A stretch of 64,000 nt of DNA from Stenotrophomonas maltophilia (GCA_009912235.1 WNDS01000001.1:372001-436000), one strand, 5' to 3'. Positions 9,236-18,733 are shown, counted from the stretch's first letter. Notes: generated from the letters alone by a model not told the origin. Numbers and translations are program-made.

Positions 9236-10948
9236 GGCCATCTGGCCGGCGGCCGCGGCTACTCCCCCTCGCGCGGCCGTCAGCGCATCCCACACCCGCC
9301 CGTGCCGCTGCGCGGGTGTGGTCACCGCATCCACCGCAGACGCCCCCAGGCGGTCCCGCAGCTGCTGCAGGTACAGGCTGCGCGGCACCACCACCTCGTC
9401 TGGGCGCTGCAGCATGCCCGCCGGCTCTTCCGGTGGGAACTTGCCCGGCACCGTCGCGCCCGCTTTGCCCACGCTCCAGTTCATCGCATGCGGCGGCGCC
9501 TGCAGCACCAACTGCGTGCTGCCGGTGTTCCAGAACATCTGCTGCGCCCCGGCCCAGCCATGGCCGGTACCGCTGCGGCGCCGGTTCTGCACCTTCAGCT
9601 GCGTATCGCGGGTGTTGTCGTACAGCGTGCCGGTGGCCCAGCGGTGGTGCGGCCCACTGTCGTTGCTGGCGTCCACGGCCAGGCAATCCAGGAACACGTT
9701 CGGCCCCGGTGTGGTCGCGCCGGTCACGAAGCTGTGCCGCACCTGTTCGGCGTAGCAGCGCTGGGTCAGGTTGAAGGCGGCGTTGCCCTCGTAGTTGAAG
9801 GTATAGCGGCGCATGCCTTCGGTCTGGCCGTAGTGCGGGTCCAGATAGGCCAGGTCTTCGAAGGTATTGAAGTGCGCGCCGCGCTGCGCGGTGATGCCAT
9901 GCGAGACGTAGCGGATGGTCACGTTGCGTACCCAGCCATCGCGCACGCCCGCAAAGCGGATGGCGGTGTAGGGCCCGGTGTCCGGCGTGCGCAGCGCAGT
10001 GCCAGTGTCCGGGTTGCCTTCCAGGCGCAGATCCTCGATGCCCGCCTCGCTGATGCGCTGCACGCGGCTGCGGAACACCACGCCACCGCCGAAGCGGCGC
10101 TCAATCGCATCCGCCACCGGTGCATCCAGCGTCATGGTGCTGCCGTCCAGCGCGGTGACCACACGTTCGTAATCCATCATGAAGTCATCGGGGGCCCAAC
10201 CATAGCGGGCCGTGTCGATGCCCTCGGCACCCAGCTATGCGGCATTGGGCGTGCGGCGCAGCACGATGGGCTCACCCACGCGCAGGCCCGTGGCAGCGTC
10301 CAGTGCAACACGCAGGGCGCCCACCGGCACGCGCTCGCTGGCAATGCCGGTCAGCGGCACGCCGGCGGTGTTTAGCAGCCGCGAGGGTTCGCGCTCGCCC
10401 ACCTCGATGATCCGGCCGAGGCGGGCAGAAGTGGTGGAACGGATGACCGTGCCTTCAGCGCCTCGGCCCTCACCGCGCAGCACCACGCCACTGCTGGCGA
10501 TGCGCAGGCTCTGGGAAACCGTGTAGCGCCCCCGCGCGAGCAGTACCACGCCACGCACACCGCGTGCATCCGGCGTGCGCGCACTGACCGTGTCGATCGC
10601 CTGCTGGATGCGGGCGTGATCATCACCACCGGCAGCGGGGTGCAGCACGATGCGCACGGGCAGGGCGGCGCGCGCCGGCAGCGCCACGCCACCTCCGTGA
10701 TACCCGGCGCGGGAGAAATCCGGAACGATGTTGCGCGCATCCGCACTGCCGCGATCGCGGTACAGCGCGTAGTGCAGGGTACCATCGCGGTGCAGCGCGA
10801 CCAGCGGCGCGTCCTCGGCTTCCAGAAGCGGATGCACGAAGAACGCGGTATCGGCGCGCGGCGCGGCGCGCAGACCGGCGCACGGCACGGTCAGCAGCGC
10901 CGCAAGCAGCAACGTGGCAGGTCTACGGCAGACCATCATCTGGCGCAT
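9215..10948 (-). pseudogene. exported right-handed beta-helix (pectate-lyase-like) protein with one internal stop
   Basis: Signal peptide (LLLAALLTVPCAGLRAA) followed by a protein of about 577 codons with repeating strand-turn pattern, for example IEDLRLEGNPDTGT, VRNVTIRYVSHGI and FNTFEDLAYLDPHYG, typical of parallel beta-helix proteins that act on or bind polysaccharide. A TAG on the minus strand (10235-10237) splits RTPNAA from LGAEGIDTARYGW; both halves share one frame and TGG would restore it. The ATG at 10946-10948 is followed at once by the signal peptide. Substrate and activity cannot be deduced. If the stop is real only about 237 residues would be made. Confidence 0.8.
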
Positions 10949-11061
10949 GCGGGTGTGCTCCTTCCGTGGAAACGGCGCTGCCGATACTACCAACGCAGCA
11001 GCGCCGCCGTGTCGCTCTTCCGCGCGGCCGCTACCTGGCCGCCGCGCAGACCCCGCAGTCC

Positions 11062-11745
11062 TCAGGCCTTGTCGAACCACGCCATCAGCACCGCCGCCGC
11101 CTCGGCCGACGATGCAGGGTTCTGCCCGGTGATCAGCAGGCCATCGCGCACCACGTACGAACCCCAGTCCGCGCCCTTCGAGTACACGCCGCCCAGCCGC
11201 GTCAGTTCGTCTTCCACCAGGAACGGCACCACCGTGGTCAGGCCCACAGCGTCTTCTTCGGTGTTGGCAAAGCCGGTCACCTGCTTGCCGGCCACCAGCG
11301 GCTGGCCGTCCCCGCCCTTGACGTGGCGCAGCACGCCCGGCGCATGGCAGACCAGGCCCACCGGCTTGCCTGCCGCAATGAACGCCTCGATCAGCGCGAT
11401 GGACTGCGCGTCTTCGGCCAGATCCCACAACGGGCCGTGGCCGCCGGGGTAGAACACGGTATCGAACGCGGCCGGGTCCACGCTGTCCAGGCGCACGGTG
11501 CTGGCCAGCTGCGCCTTGGCGGCGTCATCGGCTTCAAAGCGGTGGGTCAGCGCGGTCTGGAACGCCGGCTCGTTGCTCTTCGGGTCCAGCGGCGGCTGGC
11601 CACCCTTGGGCGAGGCCAGCACGATATGCGCGCCGGCATCCTTGAAGGCGAAGTAGGGCGCTGCCAGCTCTTCCAGCCAGAAGCCGGTCTTCAGGCCGGT
11701 GTCGCCCAGCTGGTCGTGCGAGGTCAGAACAATAAGGTCATTCAT
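11062..11745 (-). CDS. DJ-1/PfpI family protein, Hsp31/HchA-like (glyoxalase III type)
   Basis: 227-aa DJ-1 superfamily member. The nucleophile Cys is in the elbow VGLVCHAPGVL (about 131-141), next to His, and FYPGGHGPLWDLA (about 88-100) is typical of the Hsp31-like methylglyoxalase branch, which converts methylglyoxal to lactate or repairs glycation. The ATG at 11743-11745 follows a promoter region that contains the operator at 11774-11790. The same operator precedes the NemR-like regulator upstream, so both are probably induced by reactive electrophiles. Chaperone or protease activity is reported for some relatives and cannot be excluded. Confidence 0.85.
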   Translation of the reverse strand: MNDLIVLTSHDQLGDTGLKTGFWLEELAAPYFAFKDAGAHIVLASPKGGQPPLDPKSNEPAFQTALTHRFEADDAAKAQLASTVRLDSVDPAAFDTVFYPGGHGPLWDLAEDAQSIALIEAFIAAGKPVGLVCHAPGVLRHVKGGDGQPLVAGKQVTGFANTEEDAVGLTTVVPFLVEDELTRLGGVYSKGADWGSYVVRDGLLITGQNPASSAEAAAVLMAWFDKA

Positions 11746-11773
11746 GGCGGCTTCCTGTTGAGGGCATCTTGTA

Positions 11774-11790
11774 TTAGACCGGTCGTCTAG
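11774..11790. promoter_or_regulatory. TetR/NemR-type operator upstream of the DJ-1-like gene
   Basis: TTAGACCGGTCGTCTAG, an imperfect palindrome about 30 bases upstream of the start codon. It matches the copy at 12467-12483 at 16 of 17 positions and contains the TAGACC half-site reported for E. coli NemR. The duplicate placement before regulator and target strongly suggests one shared repressor. Confidence 0.8.
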
Positions 11791-11841
11791 AAACCGGCCA
11801 CAAAAAAAGCACTTCGTTGAAGTGCCGGGCACCCGCTGCGC

Positions 11842-12447
11842 TTACGCAGCAGGGTGAAGCAGTTGCCGGGTGGTGTGCAGCGCGGTGTCGAATGGCTGCC
11901 CGGTGCGCACGATCTTGACCATGATGCTGGCCCCCAGCCACAGCTGGTACAGGCTCTGCGCCAGCGCCGCCGCGTCACCGCCTGCCTGCAGCGAGCCTTC
12001 GGCCACACCGGCTTCAATGGCCTGGGCCAGCCGCTGGATGATGCCCGCCGTGCCGTGCTGCAGCGCCGCCCGCATGGCCGCAGACAGGTCGGCCACTTCG
12101 GCGCCCAGCTTCACCGCCAGGCACATGCCCTGGCAGTCATCGAAGGACTGGTTGTCGCGCCATGCAGCGAAGTAGCGGTCCAGCTGTTCGGCGCGGCTCT
12201 GGCCGGCCGCAGCGAAGATCTGGTCCATCTCCGTCAGGTAGTCGGCAAAGTAGTCCTGCAGCAGGGCCTCGCCGAAGGCCTCCTTGGAGGCGAAGTAGTG
12301 GTAAAACGAGCCCTTCGGCACGCCGGCATCGGCCAGCACTTCATTCAGGCCCACAGCGGAAAAGCCCTTGCCGCCCATGGTGCGACGGCCGCTGGCCAGG
12401 ATCTTCTGGCGCACGTCGGTGCCTGCGGTGTCGGTGGCTGCGTTCAT
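11842..12447 (-). CDS. TetR-family regulator, NemR-like electrophile sensor
   Basis: 201-aa TetR regulator. The HTH is at about 28-50 (FSAVGLNEVLADAGVPKGSF followed by YHYF). The ligand domain matches NemR: GMCLAVKLGAEVADLSAAM contains the Cys equivalent to the redox/electrophile-sensing Cys106 of E. coli NemR, and YQLWLGASIMVKI follows the same plan. NemR represses its own operon and methylglyoxal-detoxifying genes. Here the regulator is followed by the DJ-1-like gene, and both have the same 17-base operator. Autoregulation plus control of the downstream gene is the likely circuit. Confidence 0.87.
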   Translation of the reverse strand: MNAATDTAGTDVRQKILASGRRTMGGKGFSAVGLNEVLADAGVPKGSFYHYFASKEAFGEALLQDYFADYLTEMDQIFAAAGQSRAEQLDRYFAAWRDNQSFDDCQGMCLAVKLGAEVADLSAAMRAALQHGTAGIIQRLAQAIEAGVAEGSLQAGGDAAALAQSLYQLWLGASIMVKIVRTGQPFDTALHTTRQLLHPAA

Positions 12448-12466
12448 GGGGCCAGCTTACGCCCGA

Positions 12467-12483
12467 TTAGACCAGTCGTCTAG
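12467..12483. promoter_or_regulatory. TetR/NemR-type operator upstream of the regulator gene
   Basis: TTAGACCAGTCGTCTAG, 20 bases upstream of the tetR start codon, matching 11774-11790 with a single difference in the centre. It probably gives autorepression. Confidence 0.8.
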
Positions 12484-12543
12484 TGGTCGTGCCGGGCGTG
12501 ATGCGGCGCCCCCGGTGAAGGCGGGCGCCGGCCACGCACGGGC

Positions 12544-13107
12544 TTACTTCGGCATCAGCACGCTGTCCACCACGTGCACCACGCCGTTGGACTGCATCAC
12601 ATCGGCCGCGGTCACCGCCGCCTTGCCGCCCTTGGCGTCGATCACCCACACCTTGCCGTCCTGCAGCTTCACCGTCAGCGCTTCACCCTGCACGGTCTTC
12701 AGCGTGCTGCTGCCACCGTGCTTGCGCGCAGCCGCGGTCAACTGCGCGGCGGTGTAGGTGCCGGGCACCACGTGGTAGGTCAGCAGCTGGGTCAGCTTGG
12801 GCTTGTTTTCCGGCTTCAGCAGGGTATCGACGGTACCGGCCGGCAGCTTCCCAAAGGCCTGGTTGGTGGGCGCGAACACGGTGAACGGGCCCTTGCCGCT
12901 GAGCGTGTCCACCAGCCCGGTGGCCTTCACCGCCGCCACCAGCGTGCTGAGGTCGTTGGCGGTGGAGGCGTTCTCCACGATGGTCTTGTTCGCATACATC
13001 GGCACGCCGCCCACCATCGGGTTGTCGGCGGCAAAGGCGGCAGCAGGTACGGCACAGGCAACCGCAATGCTGGCGGCCATGGCAAGACGCTGAATCTGGC
13101 TACGCAT
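12544..13107 (-). CDS. exported fasciclin (FAS1) domain protein
   Basis: 187 aa with an N-terminal signal peptide (MAASIAVACAVPAAAFA) and one FAS1 domain. Both conserved boxes are seen: FTVFAPTNQAFGKLP (H1 region, about 77-91) and VVHVVDSVLMPK at the C-terminus (H2 region), with LLTYHVVPG between them. FAS1 proteins are periplasmic or surface adhesion proteins. The frame extends upstream to 13215 but the ATG at 13105-13107 is right before the signal peptide. It stands alone, divergent from glgX. Confidence 0.9.
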   Translation of the reverse strand: MRSQIQRLAMAASIAVACAVPAAAFAADNPMVGGVPMYANKTIVENASTANDLSTLVAAVKATGLVDTLSGKGPFTVFAPTNQAFGKLPAGTVDTLLKPENKPKLTQLLTYHVVPGTYTAAQLTAAARKHGGSSTLKTVQGEALTVKLQDGKVWVIDAKGGKAAVTAADVMQSNGVVHVVDSVLMPK

Positions 13108-13456
13108 GTTCGTTTCCTCGTGGCTTGACCCGTTCGGGGTCGCGATGAATGCAGGCAGGCCTGCGCTGGACGCACCGGCACACCTGGCGGGCCGCTGCAC
13201 AGGGCAGGGCGGCAAGCAGGCAACACCGTGGCGTTGTGCAGATGCCTACGTGTGCATCGGGCCGGTTGGATGCACACCGCTGGCGCAGCGCAATGAACCG
13301 TTCAACAAGGTTCACGCGCCGTCACGCGGCATGCGGCGGCACCGCGCAAGCGTGCAAGGGCGCGTGAGGAACCCGCTACGCACCGTGCACAACGCGCGCC
13401 GGAAGCTGCGTTGCCCCAGGTTGCACCACCGCAACCGGCCAACAGAGCCTTCCCCC
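13108..13456. other. intergenic region between the fasciclin gene and glgX
   Basis: 349 bases of GC-rich DNA holding the divergent promoters. An open frame crosses it upstream of glgX but its translation has no family features. I see no clear repeat, RNA or small gene. Confidence 0.5.
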
Positions 13457-15592
13457 ATGCGCGATCCGGTTACCTCGTCCCGCTACACCGCCCCTTCCCG
13501 CGTCCGCGAAGGACGCCCGTTCCGGCAGGGCGCATGCTTCGACGGGCAGGGCACCAACTTCGCACTGTTCAGCGCACACGCCACCAAGGTGGAACTGTGC
13601 CTGTTTGATGAACACGGCACCGAACAGCGCATCGAGCTGCCCGAATACACCAATGAAATCTGGCACGGCTACCTGCCCGACGTGAAACCCGGCCAGCGCT
13701 ATGGTTACCGCGTGCACGGCCCGTACGCGCCCGCCGAAGGCCGCCGCTTCAATCCCCACAAGCTGCTGCTGGACCCGTACGCGCGCGAGATCGACGGCGA
13801 CCTCACCTGGGCTGATGAACTCTACGGCTACACCATCGGCCATCCCGATGGCGACCTCAGCTTCGATGAGCGCGACAGCGCACCGTTCATGCCCAAGGCC
13901 GTGGTGGTGGAAGACACCTACGACTGGAACGGCGATGAGCGCCTGCTGACGCCCTGGAACCGCACCGTGGTCTACGAGACCCATGTGTGCGGCTACACCC
14001 AGCGCCACCCGCAGGTGGGCGATGAACTGAAAGGCACCTGCGCCGGCCTGGCCCAGCCGGCCGTGCTGGACTACATCCGCGGCCTCGGCATCACCGCCGT
14101 GGAGCTGCTGCCGGTGCACGCCTACCTGGACGACAACCATCTGCTGGAAAAAGGCCTGCGCAACTACTGGGGTTACAACACCCTGGCGTTCTTCGCACCG
14201 AAGAGCCGCTACCTGGCCAGCGGCCACCGCGATGAATTCCGCGACATGGTCAAGGCCATGCACCAGCACGGGCTGGAAGTGATCCTCGACGTGGTCTACA
14301 ACCACACCGCCGAAGGCAACGAACTGGGCCCGACGCAATCCTTCAAGGGCATCGACAACGCCAGCTACTATCGTCTGGCCGACGACAAGCGCTATTACAT
14401 CAACGATACCGACACCGGCAACACCTGCAACCTGAGCAGCCTGCAGGCCATCCGCTTCGTCTGCGATTCGCTGCGCTACTGGGCGCACGACATGCACGTG
14501 GACGGCTTCCGGTTCGACCTGGCCACCATCCTCGGCCGCGAGCCCAGCGGATTCGACCAGCGCGGCGGCTTCCTGGATGCGGTCGGCCAGGACCCGGTGC
14601 TGAGCCAGGTGAAGCTGATTGCCGAACCGTGGGACTGCGGCCCCGGCGGCTACCAGGCGGGGCGCTTCCCGCCAGGCTGGGCCGAATGGAACGACAAATT
14701 CCGCGATACCGCGCGCCGCTTCTGGAAAGGCGATGAGGGCACGCTGGCCGACTTCGCCACGCGCCTCACCGGCTCGGCCGACCTGTTCGACCGCCGCGGC
14801 CGCCGCCCGTGGGCCTCGGTGAACTTCATCACCGCCCACGATGGCTTCACCTTGAACGACCTGGTGAGCTACAACGAAAAGCACAACGAGGCCAACGGCG
14901 AAGACAACCGCGACGGCTCCGACAACGACAGCGCCTGCAACTACGGCGCCGAAGGCCCCACCGACGATGCCGGCATCAACGCGCTACGCGAACAGCAGAT
15001 GCGCAACCTGCTGGCCACGCTGCTGCTGGCCCAGGGCACGCCCATGCTGCTGGCCGGCGATGAGCGCGCGCAGACCCAGGGCGGCAACAACAACACCTAC
15101 TGCCAGGACAACGACACCGCGTGGATCGATTGGCAGCGCGACCCTACGCAGGGCCGGCTGGCCCAGTTCGTGCGCGAGCTGATCGAGGTGCGCCGCAGCC
15201 ATCCCATCCTTACCCGCGGCCGCTTCCTCAACGGCCAGTACAACGAACAGGCCGATGTGCGCGACCTGACCTGGCTCAATCCCTCCGGCAACGAAATGGC
15301 CGACGCCGACTGGGAGGATACCGGCGCACGTTCGGTGGGCCTGCTGCTGGAGGGCAGGGCGCAGGTCTCCGGTGTGCGCGAACACGCCAGCGATGCCAGC
15401 CTGCTGGTGCTGTTGAACGCCTACCACGAAGGCGTGGCGTTCGCGCTGCCCGATGACGACGGCGCAGGCCTTCAGTGGCAGGTGCTGCTCGGCACCGATG
15501 CGCAGCTGGAAAAGGGCCTGGCCGTGCAGGGCGGTGGCAGTTTCGTGGCGCCGCCGCGCAGCATCACGCTGCTGAAGTGCAGCGTGGGTTGA
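13457..15592 (+). CDS. glgX: glycogen debranching enzyme GlgX
   Basis: 711-aa GH13 enzyme with an N-terminal CBM48 domain. It removes maltotriose/maltotetraose side chains from phosphorylase-trimmed glycogen in the cytoplasm. Catalytic landmarks are DGFRFDLA (nucleophile Asp), AEPWDCGPGGY (acid/base Glu) and FITAHDGFTL (transition-state His-Asp). GQGTNFALFSAHATKVELC is the CBM48 start and GYNTLAFFAP is typical of isoamylase/GlgX. Length is normal. The ATG at 13457 fits the family start. No other glg gene lies in the window. A GC-rich hairpin terminator follows. Confidence 0.93.
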   Translation: MRDPVTSSRYTAPSRVREGRPFRQGACFDGQGTNFALFSAHATKVELCLFDEHGTEQRIELPEYTNEIWHGYLPDVKPGQRYGYRVHGPYAPAEGRRFNPHKLLLDPYAREIDGDLTWADELYGYTIGHPDGDLSFDERDSAPFMPKAVVVEDTYDWNGDERLLTPWNRTVVYETHVCGYTQRHPQVGDELKGTCAGLAQPAVLDYIRGLGITAVELLPVHAYLDDNHLLEKGLRNYWGYNTLAFFAPKSRYLASGHRDEFRDMVKAMHQHGLEVILDVVYNHTAEGNELGPTQSFKGIDNASYYRLADDKRYYINDTDTGNTCNLSSLQAIRFVCDSLRYWAHDMHVDGFRFDLATILGREPSGFDQRGGFLDAVGQDPVLSQVKLIAEPWDCGPGGYQAGRFPPGWAEWNDKFRDTARRFWKGDEGTLADFATRLTGSADLFDRRGRRPWASVNFITAHDGFTLNDLVSYNEKHNEANGEDNRDGSDNDSACNYGAEGPTDDAGINALREQQMRNLLATLLLAQGTPMLLAGDERAQTQGGNNNTYCQDNDTAWIDWQRDPTQGRLAQFVRELIEVRRSHPILTRGRFLNGQYNEQADVRDLTWLNPSGNEMADADWEDTGARSVGLLLEGRAQVSGVREHASDASLLVLLNAYHEGVAFALPDDDGAGLQWQVLLGTDAQLEKGLAVQGGGSFVAPPRSITLLKCSVG

Positions 15593-15606
15593 GCGGTGCG
15601 GTGAAA

Positions 15607-15630
15607 GAAGCCCCGCCTGCGCGGGGCTTC
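15607..15630 (+). terminator. intrinsic terminator after glgX
   Basis: Arms GAAGCCCCGC and GCGGGGCTTC with a four-base loop, 14 bases after the glgX stop. No long T-tract follows, so efficiency is uncertain. Confidence 0.7.
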
Positions 15631-15733
15631 GTACTCAGCCGGCCGGGTTGCGCCGCGCGCTGTGCCTCAGGGCGGCCCTTGTTAACGCTGCCCAGCCACC
15701 CTAAGCTCGCGCAACGCCCTCAGCCCCCCTTGC

Positions 15734-16912
15734 ATGGACGCAGCCCCGATGATGGTTCGAAGCACCCGCGGGCTCCGCGCTCTCGCCGTCTGCGCGGTAC
15801 TGCTGGCCGCCGGTTGCGCGCGTGAAGCCATTCCGGCAGCACACCTCGGCGCGGATATCGATGAGATGGCCGCCACGCTCATCGCACAGCCGTTGCTGCA
15901 TTCCACCTCCATCGGCGTGGTGTACCGGGGCCAGGATGTCATCCGCCATGCCGGCGCCATGGAAGCAGGAAAGCCGGGCACGCCCACGGATGCAACCCTT
16001 TACGAAATCGGCTCGCTGAGCAAGACGCTGGCCGGCACCCTGGCGGCCAGCGCCGTGCTGGAGCACCGGCTTGGCCTGGACGATGACATTCGCCAGTACC
16101 TGCCAGGCGACTACCCGAACCTGCAGTACCACGGCGAGCCGATCCGCATCCGCCACCTGCTGTCACACACCAGCGGCCTGCCGAACATGCTGCCCGAGCG
16201 CGCCAACACCGTGCTGGCCGATTTCCTCGCCCACGGTACCCCAGGCGAACTCAACCGCCTGTACGCACACTACGGAAAGGCCGATTTCCTCAACGATCTG
16301 CACACCGTGCAGATCGAGCACGCGCCGGGCAAGGCGTACGCCTATTCCAGCGCCGGCACGCAACTGGTGGCGCACGTACTGGAGCGCGTCTACGGCAGCG
16401 ATTACGAGGCGCTGCTGCGCAAGTACTTCCAGCAGGCCGCAGGCATCAACGGCTTCAGGATTCACCTCGACGACACCGAAGCAGCCCGGCTTCCGGTGGG
16501 TTACCACAGCGACAACCCGGTACCGACCACGCCGATGCCGGCACTGCCATGGGGCGCCTCCGGCAACGTAAAGGCAACCGTGCCGGACATGCTGAAGTAC
16601 CTCCACTTCCAGCTGGCGGCCGGCCCGGTCGTAACGGAATCGCACCGCACGCTGGCCACGTTCGATCCGGAATTCAGCATCGGCTACTTCTGGAACATCG
16701 TTAGCGGTGATGCCGTGAAGGGGCGCTATTACGGACACCATGGCGGCGTGCCCCGGTCGCAGTGCTACGTCTACGTCATTCCCCGGTACCAGCTGGGCAT
16801 TTTCATCATCACCAACCAGAGCGGCGAGCAGACCGCGCGGGCGATGGAAAAGGCGGTCGATACGCTGGCGGCCCGCATCGCGGCCCGGGAAAAAGCCACC
16901 CCCGAACGCTGA
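15734..16912 (+). CDS. beta-lactamase-fold serine hydrolase lipoprotein (class C/DD-peptidase family)
   Basis: 392 aa. A lipobox (LLAAGC, about 28-33) predicts a lipoprotein after a signal peptide. The SxxK motif is SLSK (about 94-97), the Tyr motif is YSSAG (about 203-207), and HHGG near 336 is the KTG-like box of the class C/EstB/DD-carboxypeptidase group. Such proteins hydrolyse D-amino peptides or esters in the periplasm; most relatives are not true beta-lactamases. In-frame ATGs at 15749 and 15752 give a better signal peptide length. It stands alone between glgX and a small membrane protein gene. Confidence 0.85.
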   Translation: MDAAPMMVRSTRGLRALAVCAVLLAAGCAREAIPAAHLGADIDEMAATLIAQPLLHSTSIGVVYRGQDVIRHAGAMEAGKPGTPTDATLYEIGSLSKTLAGTLAASAVLEHRLGLDDDIRQYLPGDYPNLQYHGEPIRIRHLLSHTSGLPNMLPERANTVLADFLAHGTPGELNRLYAHYGKADFLNDLHTVQIEHAPGKAYAYSSAGTQLVAHVLERVYGSDYEALLRKYFQQAAGINGFRIHLDDTEAARLPVGYHSDNPVPTTPMPALPWGASGNVKATVPDMLKYLHFQLAAGPVVTESHRTLATFDPEFSIGYFWNIVSGDAVKGRYYGHHGGVPRSQCYVYVIPRYQLGIFIITNQSGEQTARAMEKAVDTLAARIAAREKATPER

Positions 16913-17000
16913 CAGCTGTCACTTGTCCGGAAAAGCGTCGATGCCAATAGTGAGCACCACGCCGGCACCACCCGCCGGCACTCACCCAAAGGACCGCCCC

Positions 17001-17527
17001 GTGAACATGCTGCCGCAGCTTCTCTCGCACACGCCTATCTGGGTCTGGCTGCTCCTGGCCTTCCTGCTGTCGCGCGGCGTCGCGGCCATGAAGCCGTCGG
17101 AGACCTCGCTGCAGAAGCTGGCCATCGTGCCGGCCCTGTTTGCCGCCTGGGGCGCCTGGTCCATCAGCCACCGCTACGGGGTGTCCTGGGCCGCCTGGGG
17201 GAATGGCTGGTTGGCATTGCGGTGGGTGCAGCGTTCGGCTGGCTGCTGCTGCGCCGGGCCACGCTCACCCTGAACCACGCCACCGGCAAACTGTGGCGCA
17301 GCGCCGACTACAGCCTGCTGCCGCTGCTGCTGGTCACCTTCGCGGTGAAGTACGGCTTTGAAGTGGCGCTGGCCGTGTCGCCTGCGCTGAGCAGCAGCGT
17401 GGGGTTCAGTGCCGCCTACCTGCTGCTGTCGGGTGGGTTCACCGGCATCTTCGTGGGCAAGTACTGCCGGTATCTGGTGGCGCTGCGGGTGTCCACGGCA
17501 GGGAAGGGGCTGGATACCGCGTTCTGA
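17001..17527 (+). pseudogene. small multi-pass membrane protein (DUF6622-like) with frameshift
   Basis: Four-helix membrane protein of about 175 codons, of unknown function. The N-terminal half starts LPQLLSHTPIWVWLLLAFLL, typical of DUF6622 proteins; the second half (FGWLLLRRATLTLNH to the end) is one base out of frame. A five-G run at 17197-17201 marks the break: six G would read AWGEWLVGIAVGAAFGW without interruption. A Shine-Dalgarno AAAGGA sits seven bases before the GTG at 17001; an ATG follows at 17007. Single-base homopolymer contraction, so possibly a consensus error. Confidence 0.75.
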
Positions 17528-17550
17528 GCCAGGCCGGCACGCCGCGCCGC

Positions 17551-17568
17551 AACGTAACGCGTTACGTT
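17551..17568. repeat. 18-bp perfect palindrome with TAACGCGTTA core
   Basis: AACGTAACGCGTTACGTT is its own reverse complement. The same core occurs at 32224-32241 and 45065-45080, also just beyond gene 3' ends. It could be a protein-binding site; the binding factor is unknown. Confidence 0.75.
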
Positions 17569-17582
17569 AATTATCGTTACCA

Positions 17583-17609
17583 GGTGCCGCGCCGGCAGGG
17601 CGCGGCACC
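17583..17609. terminator. GC-rich hairpin, probable terminator between convergent genes
   Basis: Arms GGTGCCGCGC and GCGCGGCACC with a seven-base loop, in the 93-base gap between the convergent genes ending at 17527 and 17621. It could serve both strands. Confidence 0.6.
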
Positions 17610-17620
17610 CTTGTGACAGA

Positions 17621-17761
17621 TCAGTTCCTGCCAGCGGCGATGACCGAAACGGCCACGCCGATGAGCACCAGTGCCATCAGCAGAAACGTCCAGGCCCGCC
17701 AGCTGCCGCGCTGACCAAAATAGTCAGCGACGACACCCAGAACATGGCTGATGATATCCAT
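17621..17761 (-). CDS. 46-aa single-span membrane protein
   Basis: A clean small frame, MDIISHVLGVVADYFGQ at the N-terminus, then one hydrophobic helix (WTFLLMALVLIGVAVSVIAA, about 24-43) and a short tail GRN. Codon use matches neighbouring genes. The N-terminal half is amphipathic, the helix would span the inner membrane. I recognise no family. It is separated by 39 bases from the exported protein gene upstream and could be its operon partner. Confidence 0.6.
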   Translation of the reverse strand: MDIISHVLGVVADYFGQRGSWRAWTFLLMALVLIGVAVSVIAAGRN

Positions 17762-17800
17762 CGCGTGCGGGCTCCTGCAGTGTGTTGGCCAACGTGGGCA

Positions 17801-18607
17801 TCAGATTCCTGCCGAAGCCATGTCCATGGAGCTGCGCCAGTTGTAGGCCGCACCCACCACGCACGTCCTGTAGGTGCGATGCGCCGAAACGCCAGTCAGA
17901 TACAGCAGCACGTCCTTGGCGGACTTGGCGATGTACGACCAGCCGGGAACCCAGCCCACCGGCTTGGGCACCAGGCCGAAGGCCGCAGAACAGTCCAGTA
18001 TTTCCTTGGTGGCAGTGCCGATAACTTCGCCAACGGCAGCATTCATTTCCCAGTTCGCAGCCAATGACGGATTCCAGATGGCCGCCGCCACGCTGCGCAA
18101 TGCCTCCTGTTCTTCGCTATCCGGCTCGCTCGCCGTTGCGGAAACGCCGGTACGGGCATCCTTGCCCGGCGCAGGCGCACCGCGTGCGTCCACGCCTGCG
18201 CCGAAGCGACGCGCCCAGACCTGCAGGGCAGGGCGGGGCTGGCCGCTGGCGTTGGAGTAGATGACCTTGCCCACTGCATCATCGTAATAAGCGGCATAAA
18301 CGCGGCCATCACCGAAGTACACGAACGCGGCCGCATGGGTTTCCGACTGGCCTGTTTTCCACCCATCAATGAACACGACGCCGTCCTTGAGACGGACCGG
18401 GTTTCCCATCTGTTCAAATGCGCTGGCGAAGGTTGGGTAATGGTCGCCCAGTGACTGCTTCAGATCGTTATGAATGCCAGCCTGGAGAGTGATCTCCTCC
18501 AGAGCAAGGGTGCTTGCCGACGGTGCCGCCTGCACCGCAGTAAGTGCGCTTGCGGCGCAGAGCAGGGTTGCCAGAATCCAACGACGCTTGCTTGCAGACT
18601 TCGACAT
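17801..18607 (-). CDS. exported hypothetical protein, 268 aa
   Basis: Signal peptide (WILATLLCAASALTAVQA, about 10-27). The middle region VFIDGWKTGQSETHAAAFVYF and VYAAYYDDAVGKVIY looks like a small beta-rich domain. The C-terminal third (ILDCSAAFGLVPKPVGWVPG and YRTCVVGAAYNW) has two Cys that could pair in the periplasm. I do not recognise the family. The ATG at 18605-18607 precedes the signal peptide and has a purine-rich GGGAGAATGAAG upstream. Confidence 0.7.
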   Translation of the reverse strand: MSKSASKRRWILATLLCAASALTAVQAAPSASTLALEEITLQAGIHNDLKQSLGDHYPTFASAFEQMGNPVRLKDGVVFIDGWKTGQSETHAAAFVYFGDGRVYAAYYDDAVGKVIYSNASGQPRPALQVWARRFGAGVDARGAPAPGKDARTGVSATASEPDSEEQEALRSVAAAIWNPSLAANWEMNAAVGEVIGTATKEILDCSAAFGLVPKPVGWVPGWSYIAKSAKDVLLYLTGVSAHRTYRTCVVGAAYNWRSSMDMASAGI

Positions 18608-18733
18608 CACTTCATTCTCCCTGTGAAAGCCGACAGGCCGGAGGAACAGCACCTCATGTACCGGACAGGCAGGCCTGCGCTGCGATCCTAGTGGATTCGC
18701 CGGCGCGGACCCGCCTTCGGCGTGACGTAACCC

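Noticed and set aside
15734..16912. AmpC-type resistance beta-lactamase
   Set aside because: Lipoprotein signal, HHGG in place of KTG and low similarity to AmpC point to the wider serine-hydrolase family.
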